A stretch of 64,000 nucleotides of DNA from contig OX243815.1 in the NCBI GenBank assembly GCA_945859605.1, positions 32,605,207 through 32,669,206 on the forward strand, given 5' to 3'. The notes under the pieces were generated by a model. It saw only the letters and a list, made by a program, of their open reading frames with translations. It did no database searches and was not told the DNA's origin. Position 1 is the stretch's first letter. Every line of letters begins with the position of its first letter. The stretch comes from Lumbricus rubellus. Taxonomy: Eukaryota; Annelida; Clitellata; Crassiclitellata; Lumbricidae. Positions 21,308 to 33,804 of the stretch are shown here, in pieces. The position numbers and the translations under genes were made by a program.

Positions 21308-22150
21308 GGGTGGTCTAAGGTTAGGCCTACACAATGATAATCCTTATAATCAATCATCTAGGCACCTCTTCGAAGTTTGGCCTGGCATTCACACCTAGCT
21401 TGTAGCTTTACGGACTTTTGCCCAAACGCGAGACAAGTTGCGCGGTTTGAACTTCTAGCCGTGTGTAAGTTATAATTATGTAAGCTGTTCTACAACCCCT
21501 CCCCCGCATTTGCCAAAGTTAGTTAGCTATATAAAGACAGTCATCTATGAGACATTTATTTAACATGGGTTATCCTAGGCCTACTATTTACTGCACAGAG
21601 TAACTGCACATCCATATGGGTTTTACGGCATGTAATAAAGCAACATCTCACGACTAGGATGATAGCCTACAGACTCATAGCCTACAGTTATAAATACGGT
21701 AGCCTACAAAACAGGCTTAGGCCTATTTGTACGTCAAAAGTCGGATTTATTGGCCTACGTAGCGTTAGGTAGTATACTACTGTAGTAGGCTAGGCCCTAC
21801 AATGGCGTACATATTATTTCGTCGAAACCAACTCGCCATAGACTAAACGCGCACCCGAACGCAACATCGCCGAATTCTTACACTTCGGTAGTAAGCTTAT
21901 AATGCGTAATATATAGGCCTAAATGGATGGGACCCCATAAGCAGTAATTTTAAGCAGATCTACAATTTAGGCCTAAACTTCTTAGTCAATAGTTAGGCCT
22001 ACAATTAATTCAGGTTTAGCCTTTCAGTTGTGTTAGCCTAGTTTATGCCAGCATGGAAATGGAATTAGGCCTATGTGAACTTATGTTCAGATTTTAAATT
22101 TGAACAGATTTCAATATTCAGCCTATAGGCCTAGGACCTAGCCTAATTTC

Positions 22151-22885
22151 TCAACTCAGATTTAAACAAGCTAATAAGAAATCAAATAGTGTAACGGCCT
22201 GCCCCCACCTCGAAAGAAAACCACGTGACCGGGGGTCCCACCCTTGGTATTGCTCTTCAGCCTCCCAAGTGGTAGGTGCCCGCCCTGGAAATTCAAATGA
22301 GGCGCCGCACTGTTGAAGGGGTTCTCTATTGTCAGGTAAGACTACAGATCCATTCAAGTAGGTAAGCTCTACGGGATCCATTGATTTCCCTCTGGTAAAG
22401 TCGTAGTTTAGGGTTGGGTCTTCCACCTCAGGACGGGGATGTCTCTCATCGGTACCAGGAATGGCTTCGGTCGAGTGGCGACATATGTCTGCGGTTCCCG
22501 GTCTGGGAACGACGGCTTCCTCTAATTGAAGACCGTCTGGGTTCGAATCCCCTTCAACAGATTGTGTAAATCCCCAATCCTTAGATGCGGTCAACCCTTC
22601 CCTTCTCTTTTCCCTCATTACCTCACCCTCTTCTCGGGAAAGACTACCCCGGTGGTGTTGCTCTTGTAAGTGGCTTATCTCTTGACTAAGGCTCTTGAAT
22701 TGGGACTCCTGTCGTTCCATGAACATCCCCAGGGTTTCTGAAACGGTTAGTAAGAGTTCCCCAACTTGTTTACCCTTTATTTCTAATTGGTCAAGACGGT
22801 CTGGGGTTCCTCCCTTGTCCCCTCCAGTTATGCATTCCTCTAATTCCTCATCAGAGTGATCCTCAGACCTGTTAGGAGTTTCCAT
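22151..22885 (-). CDS. LTR-borne ORF, 244 aa, copy 2
   Basis: Translation identical to copy 1 (METPNRSEDH start). Since the amplification is recent, the identity says little about selection. Confidence 0.45.
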   Translation of the reverse strand: METPNRSEDHSDEELEECITGGDKGGTPDRLDQLEIKGKQVGELLLTVSETLGMFMERQESQFKSLSQEISHLQEQHHRGSLSREEGEVMREKRREGLTASKDWGFTQSVEGDSNPDGLQLEEAVVPRPGTADICRHSTEAIPGTDERHPRPEVEDPTLNYDFTRGKSMDPVELTYLNGSVVLPDNREPLQQCGASFEFPGRAPTTWEAEEQYQGWDPRSRGFLSRWGQAVTLFDFLLACLNLS

Positions 22886-23789
22886 TATTCAATGATTTAT
22901 TAACGTCAGATTTAATTTATTTTAATTAAGCAATTCAACTGAGTATAATGTACAAGCGTTGCTGACAATTAACATCTGTGATCGGGCCTAGATATTGTTC
23001 TTCAATAGCTATGCAATATGTCTTTAAAAGTCAGCAGAATCTCCGTAAATAATCAACAGGCGTGCACAACCTTAATTCCAGTAATCGCGTTTTATAATTA
23101 ACAGTCAGGTATAATGAATCACAATTCAGACGGTAGCTTTCAACCGTTATTCAATATCGACTTAGGTTTCAATCCTTATTATCAGTGAGCATTTATTTCT
23201 AATTAATTAACTACTCTTGGTTTCGGATTCTGTTATGGAGCAATTAGATTAGTTAATACTTTCCTGGGAATTTCCGTGCAATTTGGCCAACACTCGCATT
23301 CAAATATGAAAAGAAGATCGGAAGATTTCTTGTCCGAATATTGGAATATATGACAATAAAGTTTCACACAGAATCGGCTGCAAACTGTCCCAAAACCAGT
23401 CGCTTAGTCAACGGTATATTCTTTTTCATGAAATCAGGCAATCAGCCACACATTCAGCATTTTTAGACCCAGAATATACAGAATTTCTTGTCTACACGAG
23501 CCGACCTCTCACTCCGATGAAAACTTCCAGTCGACTGCGCATTTTGGCGTTGGAAGCGGTCACGTGATCCGGATCAACCAATCAGCGACTTACACGTCGG
23601 CAGAATCTAAAAATAGAGTGTCGCATTGCGACACTTTCTGTTGCAGCGAAGTACTGCACCGAAGGTCGGATCTAAAAGCGGCTAAAACCGAAGGCCGGTC
23701 GCAAATTTAGCAAGGCTGCAAATTAATAAGTAAGTACGCCGAGCGGCCTAAAAGGACGTTAAATTGTAGCGGCCTTATAGAACGCTACA
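22190..23789 (-). mobile_element. 1,600-bp LTR, copy 2
   Basis: Same LTR joined to an internal region carrying polypurine tract, protease and gag frames. Only the 3' LTR is present. Confidence 0.88.
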
Positions 23790-23804
23790 CACCCCCCCAC
23801 TTAA
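23790..23804 (-). promoter_or_regulatory. polypurine tract next to the 3' LTR, copy 2
   Basis: Same purine run as in copy 1, adjoining the LTR at 23,789. Confidence 0.7.
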
Positions 23805-25040
23805 TCCAATTTTCCACCTTAATGGAAAATTTCCAGAATAGGATCCGAAACCAAACAATATAATTAAGCAACCTTAACTAATTTACTACGGTACTACGTA
23901 AGAACAAGATCCTCAATTGATACACATTGTACCGACAACCCCGGTACGCTTAGGTGAAAAAGGGTTCATGCCCAAAAAAGAATTTATCAAGTCTAAACTT
24001 ATGCACATCACGAAACTGGTATCAGCAATTAAGGAGTATCGCAAAGAATCTCTGTGCTGAAACAAATTTACAGTTAACACAAATTATAATCATCATTCCT
24101 AATCCTTCAATTGCACGGAGCCACTTACTAGGATTAATAAATGTCTTCCAAACACAATATTCCCCGCTCCGGCACCAATCCTTACTATACGATTATGCTA
24201 ACAAATCAGCACATTAGATTCCAATTTAACAGGTTACCAATACTATGAATCAAATGCACATTACCAATAAAAGAAGACTGTATTGCTTTTAATTCTATCC
24301 TCACCGGTAACCAAAGAGATTTCTGGGAAAACTCTGTACCTTAGCTCAACATACAATCGCTATCAGCGATGGGCAGTCAATACCTCTTTACCCACGTTAC
24401 ACGTTACTCTAGGGCTGAACTATTAAGCAAAGGCTTTACTGCTTAGCGAAGCATACCCAAGCCACACTAGGACGGATTTCTCCTTGACCTATGTAATAGT
24501 CTGTCGACGTCTACCTTACAAGACGGAGCATAACAGAGCAGACCTTCCGGAACTAGCAAACAAAGGATTTACTATTCAGGGAAACATACCCAAGAAGCTA
24601 GTACGGATTTCTCCCTGACTTATGCAAAAGACTTTCTACGTCCACCTTACAGGACGGAATATAATAGAATAGACCCGTAACGCTGTCTGGACAATTACAA
24701 CCCACTATTCTACATCCGAACCCTGCCTTCACTAACCGTATAGAATTCAAAATAGCAAATAATCTCATCATGGATTATACAATTAATCATGGTTATGCAA
24801 TCACATCTTCTATACTACAAACAAGCACAGCATTCTTGCCCTTCTTCGTGGCAACAAAGAAAACAATGCAAGTAAAACGACAAGTAAACAATTCTTACCT
24901 ACCCCCATGATCTAACCTAGATCAAGTTTAGAAACAAAAACTTCATATATATTTGTTCATCCAAAGGAACTCAAATCAGGCTTCTCGCCAAAGCCTAAAC
25001 CGATCGCCATTACGCGATATTATCTTACACTAGCTATACG

Positions 25041-26246
25041 TTACCTATATCTTACGGGGCGAACAATGTTCCTGCGAGGTCTCGCAACAGACATTAATTC
25101 TTCAGCTTCAGGATTATTCAATCCATTCAAGGTCTCCAAATCTAAAGGACCTATGGGAAACCTAGCGGGTTTCACTCTCATATCATACCGGAAATTTCTG
25201 TTAGTGACATGGCGCTGCATAAATCTTCGAGCAATTTCAAAATTATTATGCACATTCTCAATTTGATTCACAACAAAATCATCGGTACTAGACAAAGCAT
25301 TTGCAACTGGAACATCTCCTAAAACTAAATCAATCGGCATGCACAACTCTCTTGACAGGAACAGCCGGTTAGGTGTGAATCCGGTGCTCTCACTTTCACT
25401 TGCTCGATATGCGGCGAGGACGTAGGGAAGATGCACATCTTCCGAAGAGAAGTCGGCAAGAACAGACGGAAGATGTACACCAACGGAGGGAGGGTTTGCG
25501 AAGCCGGGAGAAGGATGCACATCCTCGTTAGAAGGATTCCGGGCTACCACCTTAGGAGGGAGTAGATTCGAAGCGAAGTTCGACGACTCGGAAGTTTCCG
25601 TCAGGCGTGGAGTTCCGGTTTCTGCACGTTCCGGCTGGCGGGTCCATGGCTTCTCACAAGTTTTCGAATTCGGTTGCACGGCATGGATTTCTTCCTTTCT
25701 TTCATTTCTCCGAGCGATTTCTATTCTGCGGCACAGTCTCACACGTGGCTTGCAGTGAACGTCGAATCGGTGACTTCCCGCCAGAATCCAGTTGCGACCG
25801 ACATGCCAAAGTACATTTTCGTCTTTCATCCAGGAAAGTCCAAGGATCAGTTCAGATACCTGTTCTGTGACTAAACAGGGAATCTGGAATTCATGACCGT
25901 CGATTTGCAGTTTCAGTATTGTCTCTCCCACAACACGAATAGCAGACCCGTTAGCAGCTAACAAGGACTGTTCAGAATTCTGCACATCTTTTGGGTCTAC
26001 TAGCGAAGCAGGGCATAATGTCATTTCGCAGCCAGAGTCAAGCAAGGCTAGGAGGGATCTTCCATTCAGTTTCACAGACAGGTAGGCATCATTCCTACCT
26101 TGGACGTGTCTGACGTTACCTTCAGGATTCCCGGCGGTTTCTTCGAATTCTTCATCCGCTGGCGACCTCTGGGGACGTTCTGGACAAACGCGAGCCAAAT
26201 GTCCCGGTTGATTGCATTCATAGCAGCGACGATTGTCCCGTTTCAC
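25041..26246 (-). CDS. zinc-knuckle + retropepsin + integrase tail, 401 aa, copy 2
   Basis: Translation the same as in copy 1, with the same internal deletion; the lesion therefore predates the amplification. CCHC, DSG and LPYVLAAYRA are all present. Confidence 0.85.
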   Translation of the reverse strand: MKRDNRRCYECNQPGHLARVCPERPQRSPADEEFEETAGNPEGNVRHVQGRNDAYLSVKLNGRSLLALLDSGCEMTLCPASLVDPKDVQNSEQSLLAANGSAIRVVGETILKLQIDGHEFQIPCLVTEQVSELILGLSWMKDENVLWHVGRNWILAGSHRFDVHCKPRVRLCRRIEIARRNERKEEIHAVQPNSKTCEKPWTRQPERAETGTPRLTETSESSNFASNLLPPKVVARNPSNEDVHPSPGFANPPSVGVHLPSVLADFSSEDVHLPYVLAAYRASESESTGFTPNRLFLSRELCMPIDLVLGDVPVANALSSTDDFVVNQIENVHNNFEIARRFMQRHVTNRNFRYDMRVKPARFPIGPLDLETLNGLNNPEAEELMSVARPRRNIVRPVRYR

Positions 26247-26264
26247 CCAAGGAAAGTTATTGTC

Positions 26265-27638
26265 TCATTTTCGGTTCCATTGTTGATTGTTGATTCCTGT
26301 TCCTCTCCAGGGTGGTGACGAACGCTGCGGCTGCCATTGCCGAAACTGACCCTCAGTTGAAGTAGCACTCAACTGGTTCTGGAACATTTCTTTCATCTGT
26401 CGGGTCAGCGTCTCTTGCATCTGGTTGAATTTTTCGTCGAGGTTGATGTCCACTTCTCTCACTGTCTTGATGCGACCCGGTTGACGGTCGTGGAACCCGG
26501 TGGTGTCTTCATCAGCGCGTCGGTAGCCTTCCAACCGGAGAGCGATTTTGTAGGCGCTATCTAACGTGGTTGGTTCCCGCTCTCTTACCTTAAGAGCTAG
26601 GTCCTTGTCTGACAGAGCGTCAAGAAAAGCTCGAATAGCGATTGTCTCACTATGCGCGGACGACGGTCCTGGGAAAGCTAAGATCATAAGCTTTCGGATG
26701 TCTTGTACCAGCTGACCGAGATCCTCACCCAATTTCTGACGACGGGTATTCAGTTTGGTTTGGTACAAGGCTGCCTGGTCTGAGCTTCCGTATCGTAGTC
26801 GAAGACGGTCGACTAGATCGGTGCAGGTGGTGATGGCTTCCGAGTCGAATTCATGCAGAAGTTGGTCTACCGGTTCAATTAGCGCGCACGTCAGTTGGGC
26901 CAGTTTCTCCTCTTCAGTCCAACGGTTACTTTTCGAGCATACTTCGAACTTCTTAAGGAACACTTCTACCGAGGTCTTACCGTTGTATCGGTCCAGCTTC
27001 ATTTGCGATGGCATTCTTCTATCTGGAAAATTTGAATGTTCAGTTAGTAGTTTTCCAGCAGGTTCTTTCCTTTCACGAGCAATTGGTTCAGATCGAGACG
27101 GTTCGGCAGTGTCCTTTTTCGGCGACAACTCTCGAGCACAAGAGCTGACAATTGTGGGCGGTTTTTCAGAAGCAACACCGCTCACGAGTATGAACGGATT
27201 AGGCAGTTCATCTGTAGGACCACCCGCGACAATCGGTTCCATTGTTGGCCACTGCATTAATTGTTTCGCCAGAGCAACCTGTTCATTGTACGAGACTGGA
27301 CCGTAGTAAGGCACGAAGATGGGCTGTACTTTCTCAGGAGGTAAGTATTCGTAGCTCTGGGTAACCTGGGTTTTTACCGACGAAGACATCGTTGACATTA
27401 TCGGCCGACTCGAAGATGTCGTCAGGGTGGGCATACGAGGAATCGAAGCAGAAGCGAACGCGATCTTTTCTGATTCAGGTTTCATTTCACGTACCTGGAC
27501 GTCGTGCATACCCACATTCTTCGAAGAGATGATTCGTGGAGGAAATTCATTCGATCGTCGAAGGTCTCCAGTTTCAGTGTTCATGAATTGGTACGACGAG
27601 TATGGGAAGGTGGCAGCCCGTGGAGTTGCAGATGACAT
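26265..27638 (-). CDS. Ty3/Gypsy-like Gag, 457 aa, copy 2
   Basis: Same translation as copy 1, same TGA before the zinc knuckle (26265-26267) and same 5' truncation against the CR1-like scrap. Confidence 0.85.
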   Translation of the reverse strand: MSSATPRAATFPYSSYQFMNTETGDLRRSNEFPPRIISSKNVGMHDVQVREMKPESEKIAFASASIPRMPTLTTSSSRPIMSTMSSSVKTQVTQSYEYLPPEKVQPIFVPYYGPVSYNEQVALAKQLMQWPTMEPIVAGGPTDELPNPFILVSGVASEKPPTIVSSCARELSPKKDTAEPSRSEPIARERKEPAGKLLTEHSNFPDRRMPSQMKLDRYNGKTSVEVFLKKFEVCSKSNRWTEEEKLAQLTCALIEPVDQLLHEFDSEAITTCTDLVDRLRLRYGSSDQAALYQTKLNTRRQKLGEDLGQLVQDIRKLMILAFPGPSSAHSETIAIRAFLDALSDKDLALKVREREPTTLDSAYKIALRLEGYRRADEDTTGFHDRQPGRIKTVREVDINLDEKFNQMQETLTRQMKEMFQNQLSATSTEGQFRQWQPQRSSPPWRGTGINNQQWNRK

Positions 27639-27661
27639 GAGACGAGGATGTGCATCTCGTG

Positions 27662-27848
27662 GACTTCATTGGCTTCCTCTCCGTGCTCGTATACAATTTA
27701 AGATCCTCACTCTGATCATAAAGGCTCAGCGTGGTCTTGCCCCAAAATATCTGACTATAATGTCAGATATATTTTCGTCTTTAGCCTACTCAGCTTCCTC
27801 CAACCGTCCACTTCATTCATATAACAAACTTGATCTCTTGTATTGTAT
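27662..27848 (+). mobile_element. CR1-group non-LTR fragment, copy 2
   Basis: Same fragment and same junction to Gag as in copy 1. Confidence 0.8.
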
Positions 27849-28272
27849 TGTATTAGGCAATACGTATATTAGGTTATAAGATATAGAGATGCCGTCGCAA
27901 TTGCATTGCATTGTATTGCATTGTAGGCCTATTGTATTGCATCCGATAACTTGTAGAGCGCTTCTTTACAGCAAAAGCCTTTCAGAAGCGTTCTCATGCA
28001 GTGCGTGCAACCCCGAGGAAAAAGGCAAGTTGTGAAATGAGAGAAAGATCACGGAAGACTACCAGAGCGAACTGATGGTGATCTACATAGCATAACATAA
28101 CATAAGATAGCATAACATAACATAACATAGCATAACATAACAGTTCTGAAGGGAAACAATGCAAATTTTGCATCCTACCACTTTCTAGTTTCTAAAAGAA
28201 AGTTACGATTCTGAAGTCAACAGTATACAGGCTACATGTAGGTCTATACGGTCTAGCTAGGCCTACAACTTA

Positions 28273-28694
28273 CCAGTCAGGCATAGCGACAATAGAATGG
28301 TGACGTAGGTTAACAACATGGACCACAGGATGTTGAGATTTCGTATTCGTCGGATGCTCTGCATAGTTCCCGAACGAATCATTGACTTACATGTTCCCTC
28401 CTCTTCTCTTAATGTTATTATGTCCTCTCTTCCACTTCTCTCCATCTTTACTACACTCATAATCCATTTCGAGTTGCTTTCTGCCGAACCCCTTTCCAAT
28501 GTCGAACATGATTCTGCATCGGCTGCTGTGCTAGATCGGCAATCCCCACGAGGGCTTAACCACACAACATGCATCATCACATTGGCTATAGTATTATTAT
28601 TATTGTTATAACATGCATGAGTCTCACAGTCAGAGCGATGAGCCAACTGTCCATCCCTCCGTCCTTCCCTACCTCCCTCTCTCTCTCCTCCCAA
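28273..28694 (-). CDS. possible first exon of an unknown host gene, copy 2 (speculative)
   Basis: Identical to the copy-1 candidate, including the donor-like GTAAGT. Being a recent duplicate, it adds no independent support. Confidence 0.2.
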
Positions 28695-29160
28695 TAATTC
28701 ACGTCCAGGAAACGTAAGATGCGCATGCGTGGTTCAGTTATCGGTCTGGTGATGATTAAACATCATCATCGTTCGTCCATCCATCGCCAGGTGCGCTGTT
28801 GGTCGACATGCGCGATGATTGGCTGTTTAAACTGGCTATCGCTGGCTGGAGGACGCCAGCTGCTGATGCTGAGCCAGACCCAGATGCGGCGCAGGCTGCG
28901 ATGGATTCATCCACGTGTGATCAAGTCACACACCAATGACACCAATGACACCATGCAGCATAATAATTATATTATATCCAACATATTCCGCAACGTTGGT
29001 CTGCAGCATAAACTCCGACCTTTTGATGATGCACATCACATAAAATAGAGAATAGAATTTTTTACTGATGATAAGGACAACTACGAGTAAAAAATAATTT
29101 ATGGTAATAAGCAGAGATGACTCTTTCTGCGTTATTGCGTCAGCGAGTGCATTGTGCAGC

Positions 29161-29163
<3 letters not shown>

Positions 29164-29217
<54 letters not shown>
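29164..29217 (+). repeat. (GT)n microsatellite B, copy 2
   Basis: Shorter version of the tract at 18,221 with the same inverse flank. Confidence 0.95.
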
Positions 29218-29221
<4 letters not shown>

Positions 29222-29356
29222 GTTTAATCTAGTCCCCACCCGCTGGGGGAGGAATTCAGGTTTCTGGGGGGGGGAGACAATCGAGCGTCTGAAGGATGCT
29301 CATGAGGCGCGTAGCGCCGAGACCCGCAGAGGGAGGGGTATGGGGAGGGGGATGTG

Positions 29357-30010
29357 CCCCAGAAACTTTTTGAATTTCCACATTGCAATGGTAGCATTTT
29401 AAGGTACCATCTTAGCAAAATACCTGTACTTTTTCAGAGCCCCATCAGAAACTATTTGAATTTTCACATTGCAATGGTAGCATTTTAAGGTACCATCTTA
29501 GCAAAATACCTGTACTTTTTCAGAGCCCCATCAGAAACTTTTTGAATTTCCACATTGCAATGGTAGCATTTTAAGGTACCATCTTAGCAAAATACCTGTA
29601 CTTTTTCAGAGCCCCATCAGAAACTATTTGAATTTTCACATTGCAATGGTAGCATTTTAAGGTACCATCTTAGCAAAATACCTGTACTTTATCAGAGCCC
29701 CATCAGAAACTATTTGAATTTCCACATTGCAATGGTAGCATTTTAAGGTACCATCTTAACAAAATACCTGTACTTTTTCAGAGCCCCATCAGAAACTTTT
29801 TGAATTTCCACTTTGCAATGGCAGCATTTTAAGGTGTCATCTTAACAAACTGCCTGTACACTTTTCAGTGCTTATAAGAGTGGACTTCAATAAATATAAG
29901 CAACACTTAACAAATATTTTTTTTTGGGGGGGGGGTATTTCCACTTCCACACTGTAATGGTAGGCCTCCTCTTTTAAGGTGCCATTTTAGCAAAATAACT
30001 CCATTAGACT
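29357..30010 (+). repeat. 86-bp satellite, copy 3
   Basis: Same array as in copy 2, with the same unit order and the same decayed final units, shifted by 10,917 bp. Confidence 0.9.
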
Positions 30011-30358
30011 ATTCAGTACTGATGAAAAGTGTTTTAGGATCTAATATAATATATGATTATAATTACAATAAAAAAATATCTTTATGTATCGAGTTCAGCA
30101 GCTCAGTTCTCCTGTTGCTGAGTTATTCTAATGAATAAATGCAAACATGAATATAATAGTAGCCTATATAAGCTGATTTTTCAGCACTATATCAGTTTAA
30201 CCCTGTTTCCCAATTGATGGTCCTGAATTGCTGACCAGGACATACTTTCTGAAATCATATTTAATGGTACACAAACCAACCAAGAACTAATAAACTACAG
30301 GTGCCAAATTCAAGAAACCATGTGTAGTAATGATGTTGTTTTTAGGTTTTACTATATA

Positions 30359-31575
30359 CACCGTGGTTCAAAAAAAAGTAAGCCAAATTGTTTTGCATAT
30401 ATCTCTAATACCTGATGACATATCAAGCTACAATTATCCAAATATTTAGAGAAGTGGACTAAGAATATGATTCCAAAATGTCATGAGGTAAAGTTGAACG
30501 GATAAAAATATGTGAATTTTCAAACTTCATATACCGAAATTTCAGTTTACAAGCAATTTTTCTGTCAGATTCAATAAAAAAAAAGTAAGCCAAACTGTTT
30601 TTCTTACATCTCTGATGTCTGATGAGTAATCATAAAAACCTTTAGCCAATATTTAGGGAATTGAACCAGGAATAGGATTGCCAAATATCATGTCATAATT
30701 TTGAAGGGATAAAAAGATATGGATATTTCAACTTCACCACCCGAAATTTCAGTTTTCAGCAAGTTTGTTATGGCGTCCGTTGCGGTTTCGACGCTTGGCC
30801 GTTCCCATTTAGTCTTCATTGATACTGCAGTAAAACTTAGGATGGAGCCTATTATTGCGATGTTCTGCTGTCACAACATCTTCTATCTGTAATCAGAAAT
30901 CTAGTCCCAGAAGACAGCTTTGTTTTTCAACAAAACAGCGCCAGTTCACAGAGCCAAGGAAACCACCGAAATGCTGACAAGAGAGACGTCAGACTTCATT
31001 TCTCCCACATAATGGCCTCCGAACAGCCCAGATTTTAATTCTGTCGACTATAAAACGTGGAGCGTGATGCAAGACCGAGTCTACCAGACAACAATCCATG
31101 ATATAAAAGATCTGAAGCAAAGCTTGTTGGAAGTGTGGGATGGCCTGGATCAGAGGATAATCGAGGTTGCTGCTACGTAATGCATGGCGCCAGGCTTCCA
31201 GGCTCGCGTGCAAGCAGGAGAGGGACATTTTGAGCATCTTATTTAATTAAATTATCAAACCATACTGCTGGGGTCATATTGTTAGTTCAATTCTCTACAT
31301 ATCTGGAAAATTTTAGAATGATTAATCATCCGGCATTGGAAATAATAAGGAAACATTTTATTGAATCTGACAGAAAATTGCTTGTAAACTGAAATTTCGG
31401 CATATGAAGTTTAAATATTCATATCTTTTTATCCGTTCAACATTATCTAATGAAATTTTGGAATCATATTCTTGGTCCACTTCTCAAAATATTTGGAAAA
31501 TTTTAGCGTGATATGTTATCAGGCATTGGAGATATATGAAAAACAATTTGGCTTACTTTTTTTTGAACCACGGTG
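30359..31575 (+). mobile_element. Tc1/mariner element, copy 3 (uninterrupted)
   Basis: A 1,217-bp copy, same ends and TA flanks, in the third tandem unit. Its palindrome target site is also empty. Confidence 0.92.
30848..31180 (+). pseudogene. Tc1/mariner transposase remnant, copy 3
   Basis: Same C-terminal transposase fragment with the shared frameshift and stop. No extra lesion noticed relative to copy 2. Confidence 0.85.
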
Positions 31576-32163
31576 TATGTGTTCAAATAATAGGACCAAA
31601 CATTTTGAAATTTCAGGCCTACAGTTTAAAATTTGAAGGATACCACTTTTGAGAAGCCATTCAGTTGTACAAAAGTAGTATTTGTACAAATATTAGCAGT
31701 AAGTTATTCTCATTTTAGCAGGATTGTGTCATATATTATAATAGTAAATAATAACATTATAACCATTGACCATATAATAATAAATAATATTACAGTATAT
31801 TATAACAATTCACGTAATTCGATGATGTAAACAGCAACTAAAACTATAAGCATTTTGTCAAATTTTCTGGTGGGGACGTCATATCTGTTTTTAGTTGTGC
31901 AAAAATAGTGTTTATACAAATATATACGGTAAGTTATACTAATTGCAACATGATAGTATCCTATATAATAATAGTAAATAATAAATAATAATCATATAAT
32001 AGTAAATAACATCACGGTATATTATAACACTTCATATAAAACAACGATGAAAATAGTAACTAAAAACCAATATCATTTTGTCAAATTTTTCTGGGGGGGG
32101 GGGGGGAAATGTCAATCCTGGGGGGAAACTTCCCCCCCCCCAGAGCCGTCTGGATTAAACACT

Positions 32164-32164
<1 letters not shown>

Positions 32165-32230
<66 letters not shown>
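32165..32230 (+). repeat. (GT)n microsatellite A, copy 3
   Basis: Length variant of the tract at 10,295. The flank reads GCCGTCTGGATTAAAC instead of GACGTCTAGATTAAAC. Confidence 0.95.
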
Positions 32231-32231
<1 letters not shown>

Positions 32232-33069
32232 GGTGGTCTAAGGTTAGGCCTACACAATGATAATCCTTATAATCAATCATCTAGGCACCTCTTCGAAGTT
32301 TGGCCTGGCATTCACACCTAGCTTGTAGCTTTACGGACTTTTGCCCAAACGCGAGACAAGTTGCGCGGTTTGAACTTCTAGCCGTGTGTAAGTTATAATT
32401 ATGTAAGCTGTTCTACAACCCCTCCCCCGCATTTGCCAAAGTTAGTTAGCTATATAAAGACAGTCATCTATGAGACATTTATTTAACATGGGTTATCCTA
32501 GGCCTACTATTTACTGCACAGAGTAACTGCACATCCATATGGGTTTTACGGCATGTAATAAAGCAACATCTCACGACTAGGATGATAGCCTACAGACTCA
32601 TAGCCTACAGTTATAAATACGGTAGCCTACAAAACAGGCTTAGGCCTATTTGTACGTCAAAAGTCGGATTTATTGGCCTACGTAGCGTTAGGTAGTATAC
32701 TACTGTAGTAGGCTAGGCCCTACAATGGCGTACATATTATTTCGTCGAAACCAACTCGCCATAGACTAAACGCGCACCCGAACGCAACATCGCCGAATTC
32801 TTACCGGTAGTAAGCTTATAATGCGTAATATATAGGCCTAAATGGATGGGACCCCATAAGCAGTAATTTTAAGCAGATCTACAATTTAGGCCTAAACTTC
32901 TTAGTCAATAGTTAGGCCTACAATTAATTCAGGTTTAGCCTTTCAGTTGTGTTAGCCTAGTTTATGCCAGCATGGAAATGGAATTAGGCCTATGTGAACT
33001 TATGTTCAGATTTTAAATTTGAACAGATTTCAATATTCAGCCTATAGGCCTAGGACCTAGCCTAATTTC

Positions 33070-33804
33070 TCAACTCAGATTTAAACAAGCTAATAAGAAA
33101 TCAAATAGTGTAACGGCCTGCCCCCACCTCGAAAGAAAACCACGTGACCGGGGGTCCCACCCTTGGTATTGCTCTTCAGCCTCCCAAGTGGTAGGTGCCC
33201 GCCCTGGAAATTCAAATGAGGCGCCGCACTGTTGAAGGGGTTCTCTATTGTCAGGTAAGACTACAGATCCATTCAAGTAGGTAAGCTCTACGGGATCCAT
33301 TGATTTCCCTCTGGTAAAGTCGTAGTTTAGGGTTGGGTCTTCCACCTCAGGACGGGGATGTCTCTCATCGGTACCAGGAATGGCTTCGGTCGAGTGGCGA
33401 CATATGTCTGCGGTTCCCGGTCTGGGAACGACGGCTTCCTCTAATTGAAGACCGTCTGGGTTCGAATCCCCTTCAACAGATTGTGTAAATCCCCAATCCT
33501 TAGATGCGGTCAACCCTTCCCTTCTCTTTTCCCTCATTACCTCACCCTCTTCTCGGGAAAGACTACCCCGGTGGTGTTGCTCTTGTAAGTGGCTTATCTC
33601 TTGACTAAGGCTCTTGAATTGGGACTCCTGTCGTTCCATGAACATCCCCAGGGTTTCTGAAACGGTTAGTAAGAGTTCCCCAACTTGTTTACCCTTTATT
33701 TCTAATTGGTCAAGACGGTCTGGGGTTCCTCCCTTGTCCCCTCCAGTTATGCATTCCTCTAATTCCTCATCAGAGTGATCCTCAGACCTGTTAGGAGTTT
33801 CCAT
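33070..33804 (-). CDS. LTR-borne ORF, 244 aa, copy 3 (in the solo LTR)
   Basis: Translation identical to copies 1 and 2. Here no gag or pol accompanies it, so expression would need the solo LTR or a host promoter. Confidence 0.4.
   Translation of the reverse strand: METPNRSEDHSDEELEECITGGDKGGTPDRLDQLEIKGKQVGELLLTVSETLGMFMERQESQFKSLSQEISHLQEQHHRGSLSREEGEVMREKRREGLTASKDWGFTQSVEGDSNPDGLQLEEAVVPRPGTADICRHSTEAIPGTDERHPRPEVEDPTLNYDFTRGKSMDPVELTYLNGSVVLPDNREPLQQCGASFEFPGRAPTTWEAEEQYQGWDPRSRGFLSRWGQAVTLFDFLLACLNLS

Noticed and set aside
23954..24217. 87-aa plus-strand ORF present only in copy 2
   Set aside because: Opened by a few substitutions relative to copy 1 in the non-coding part of the retroelement; no family resemblance.
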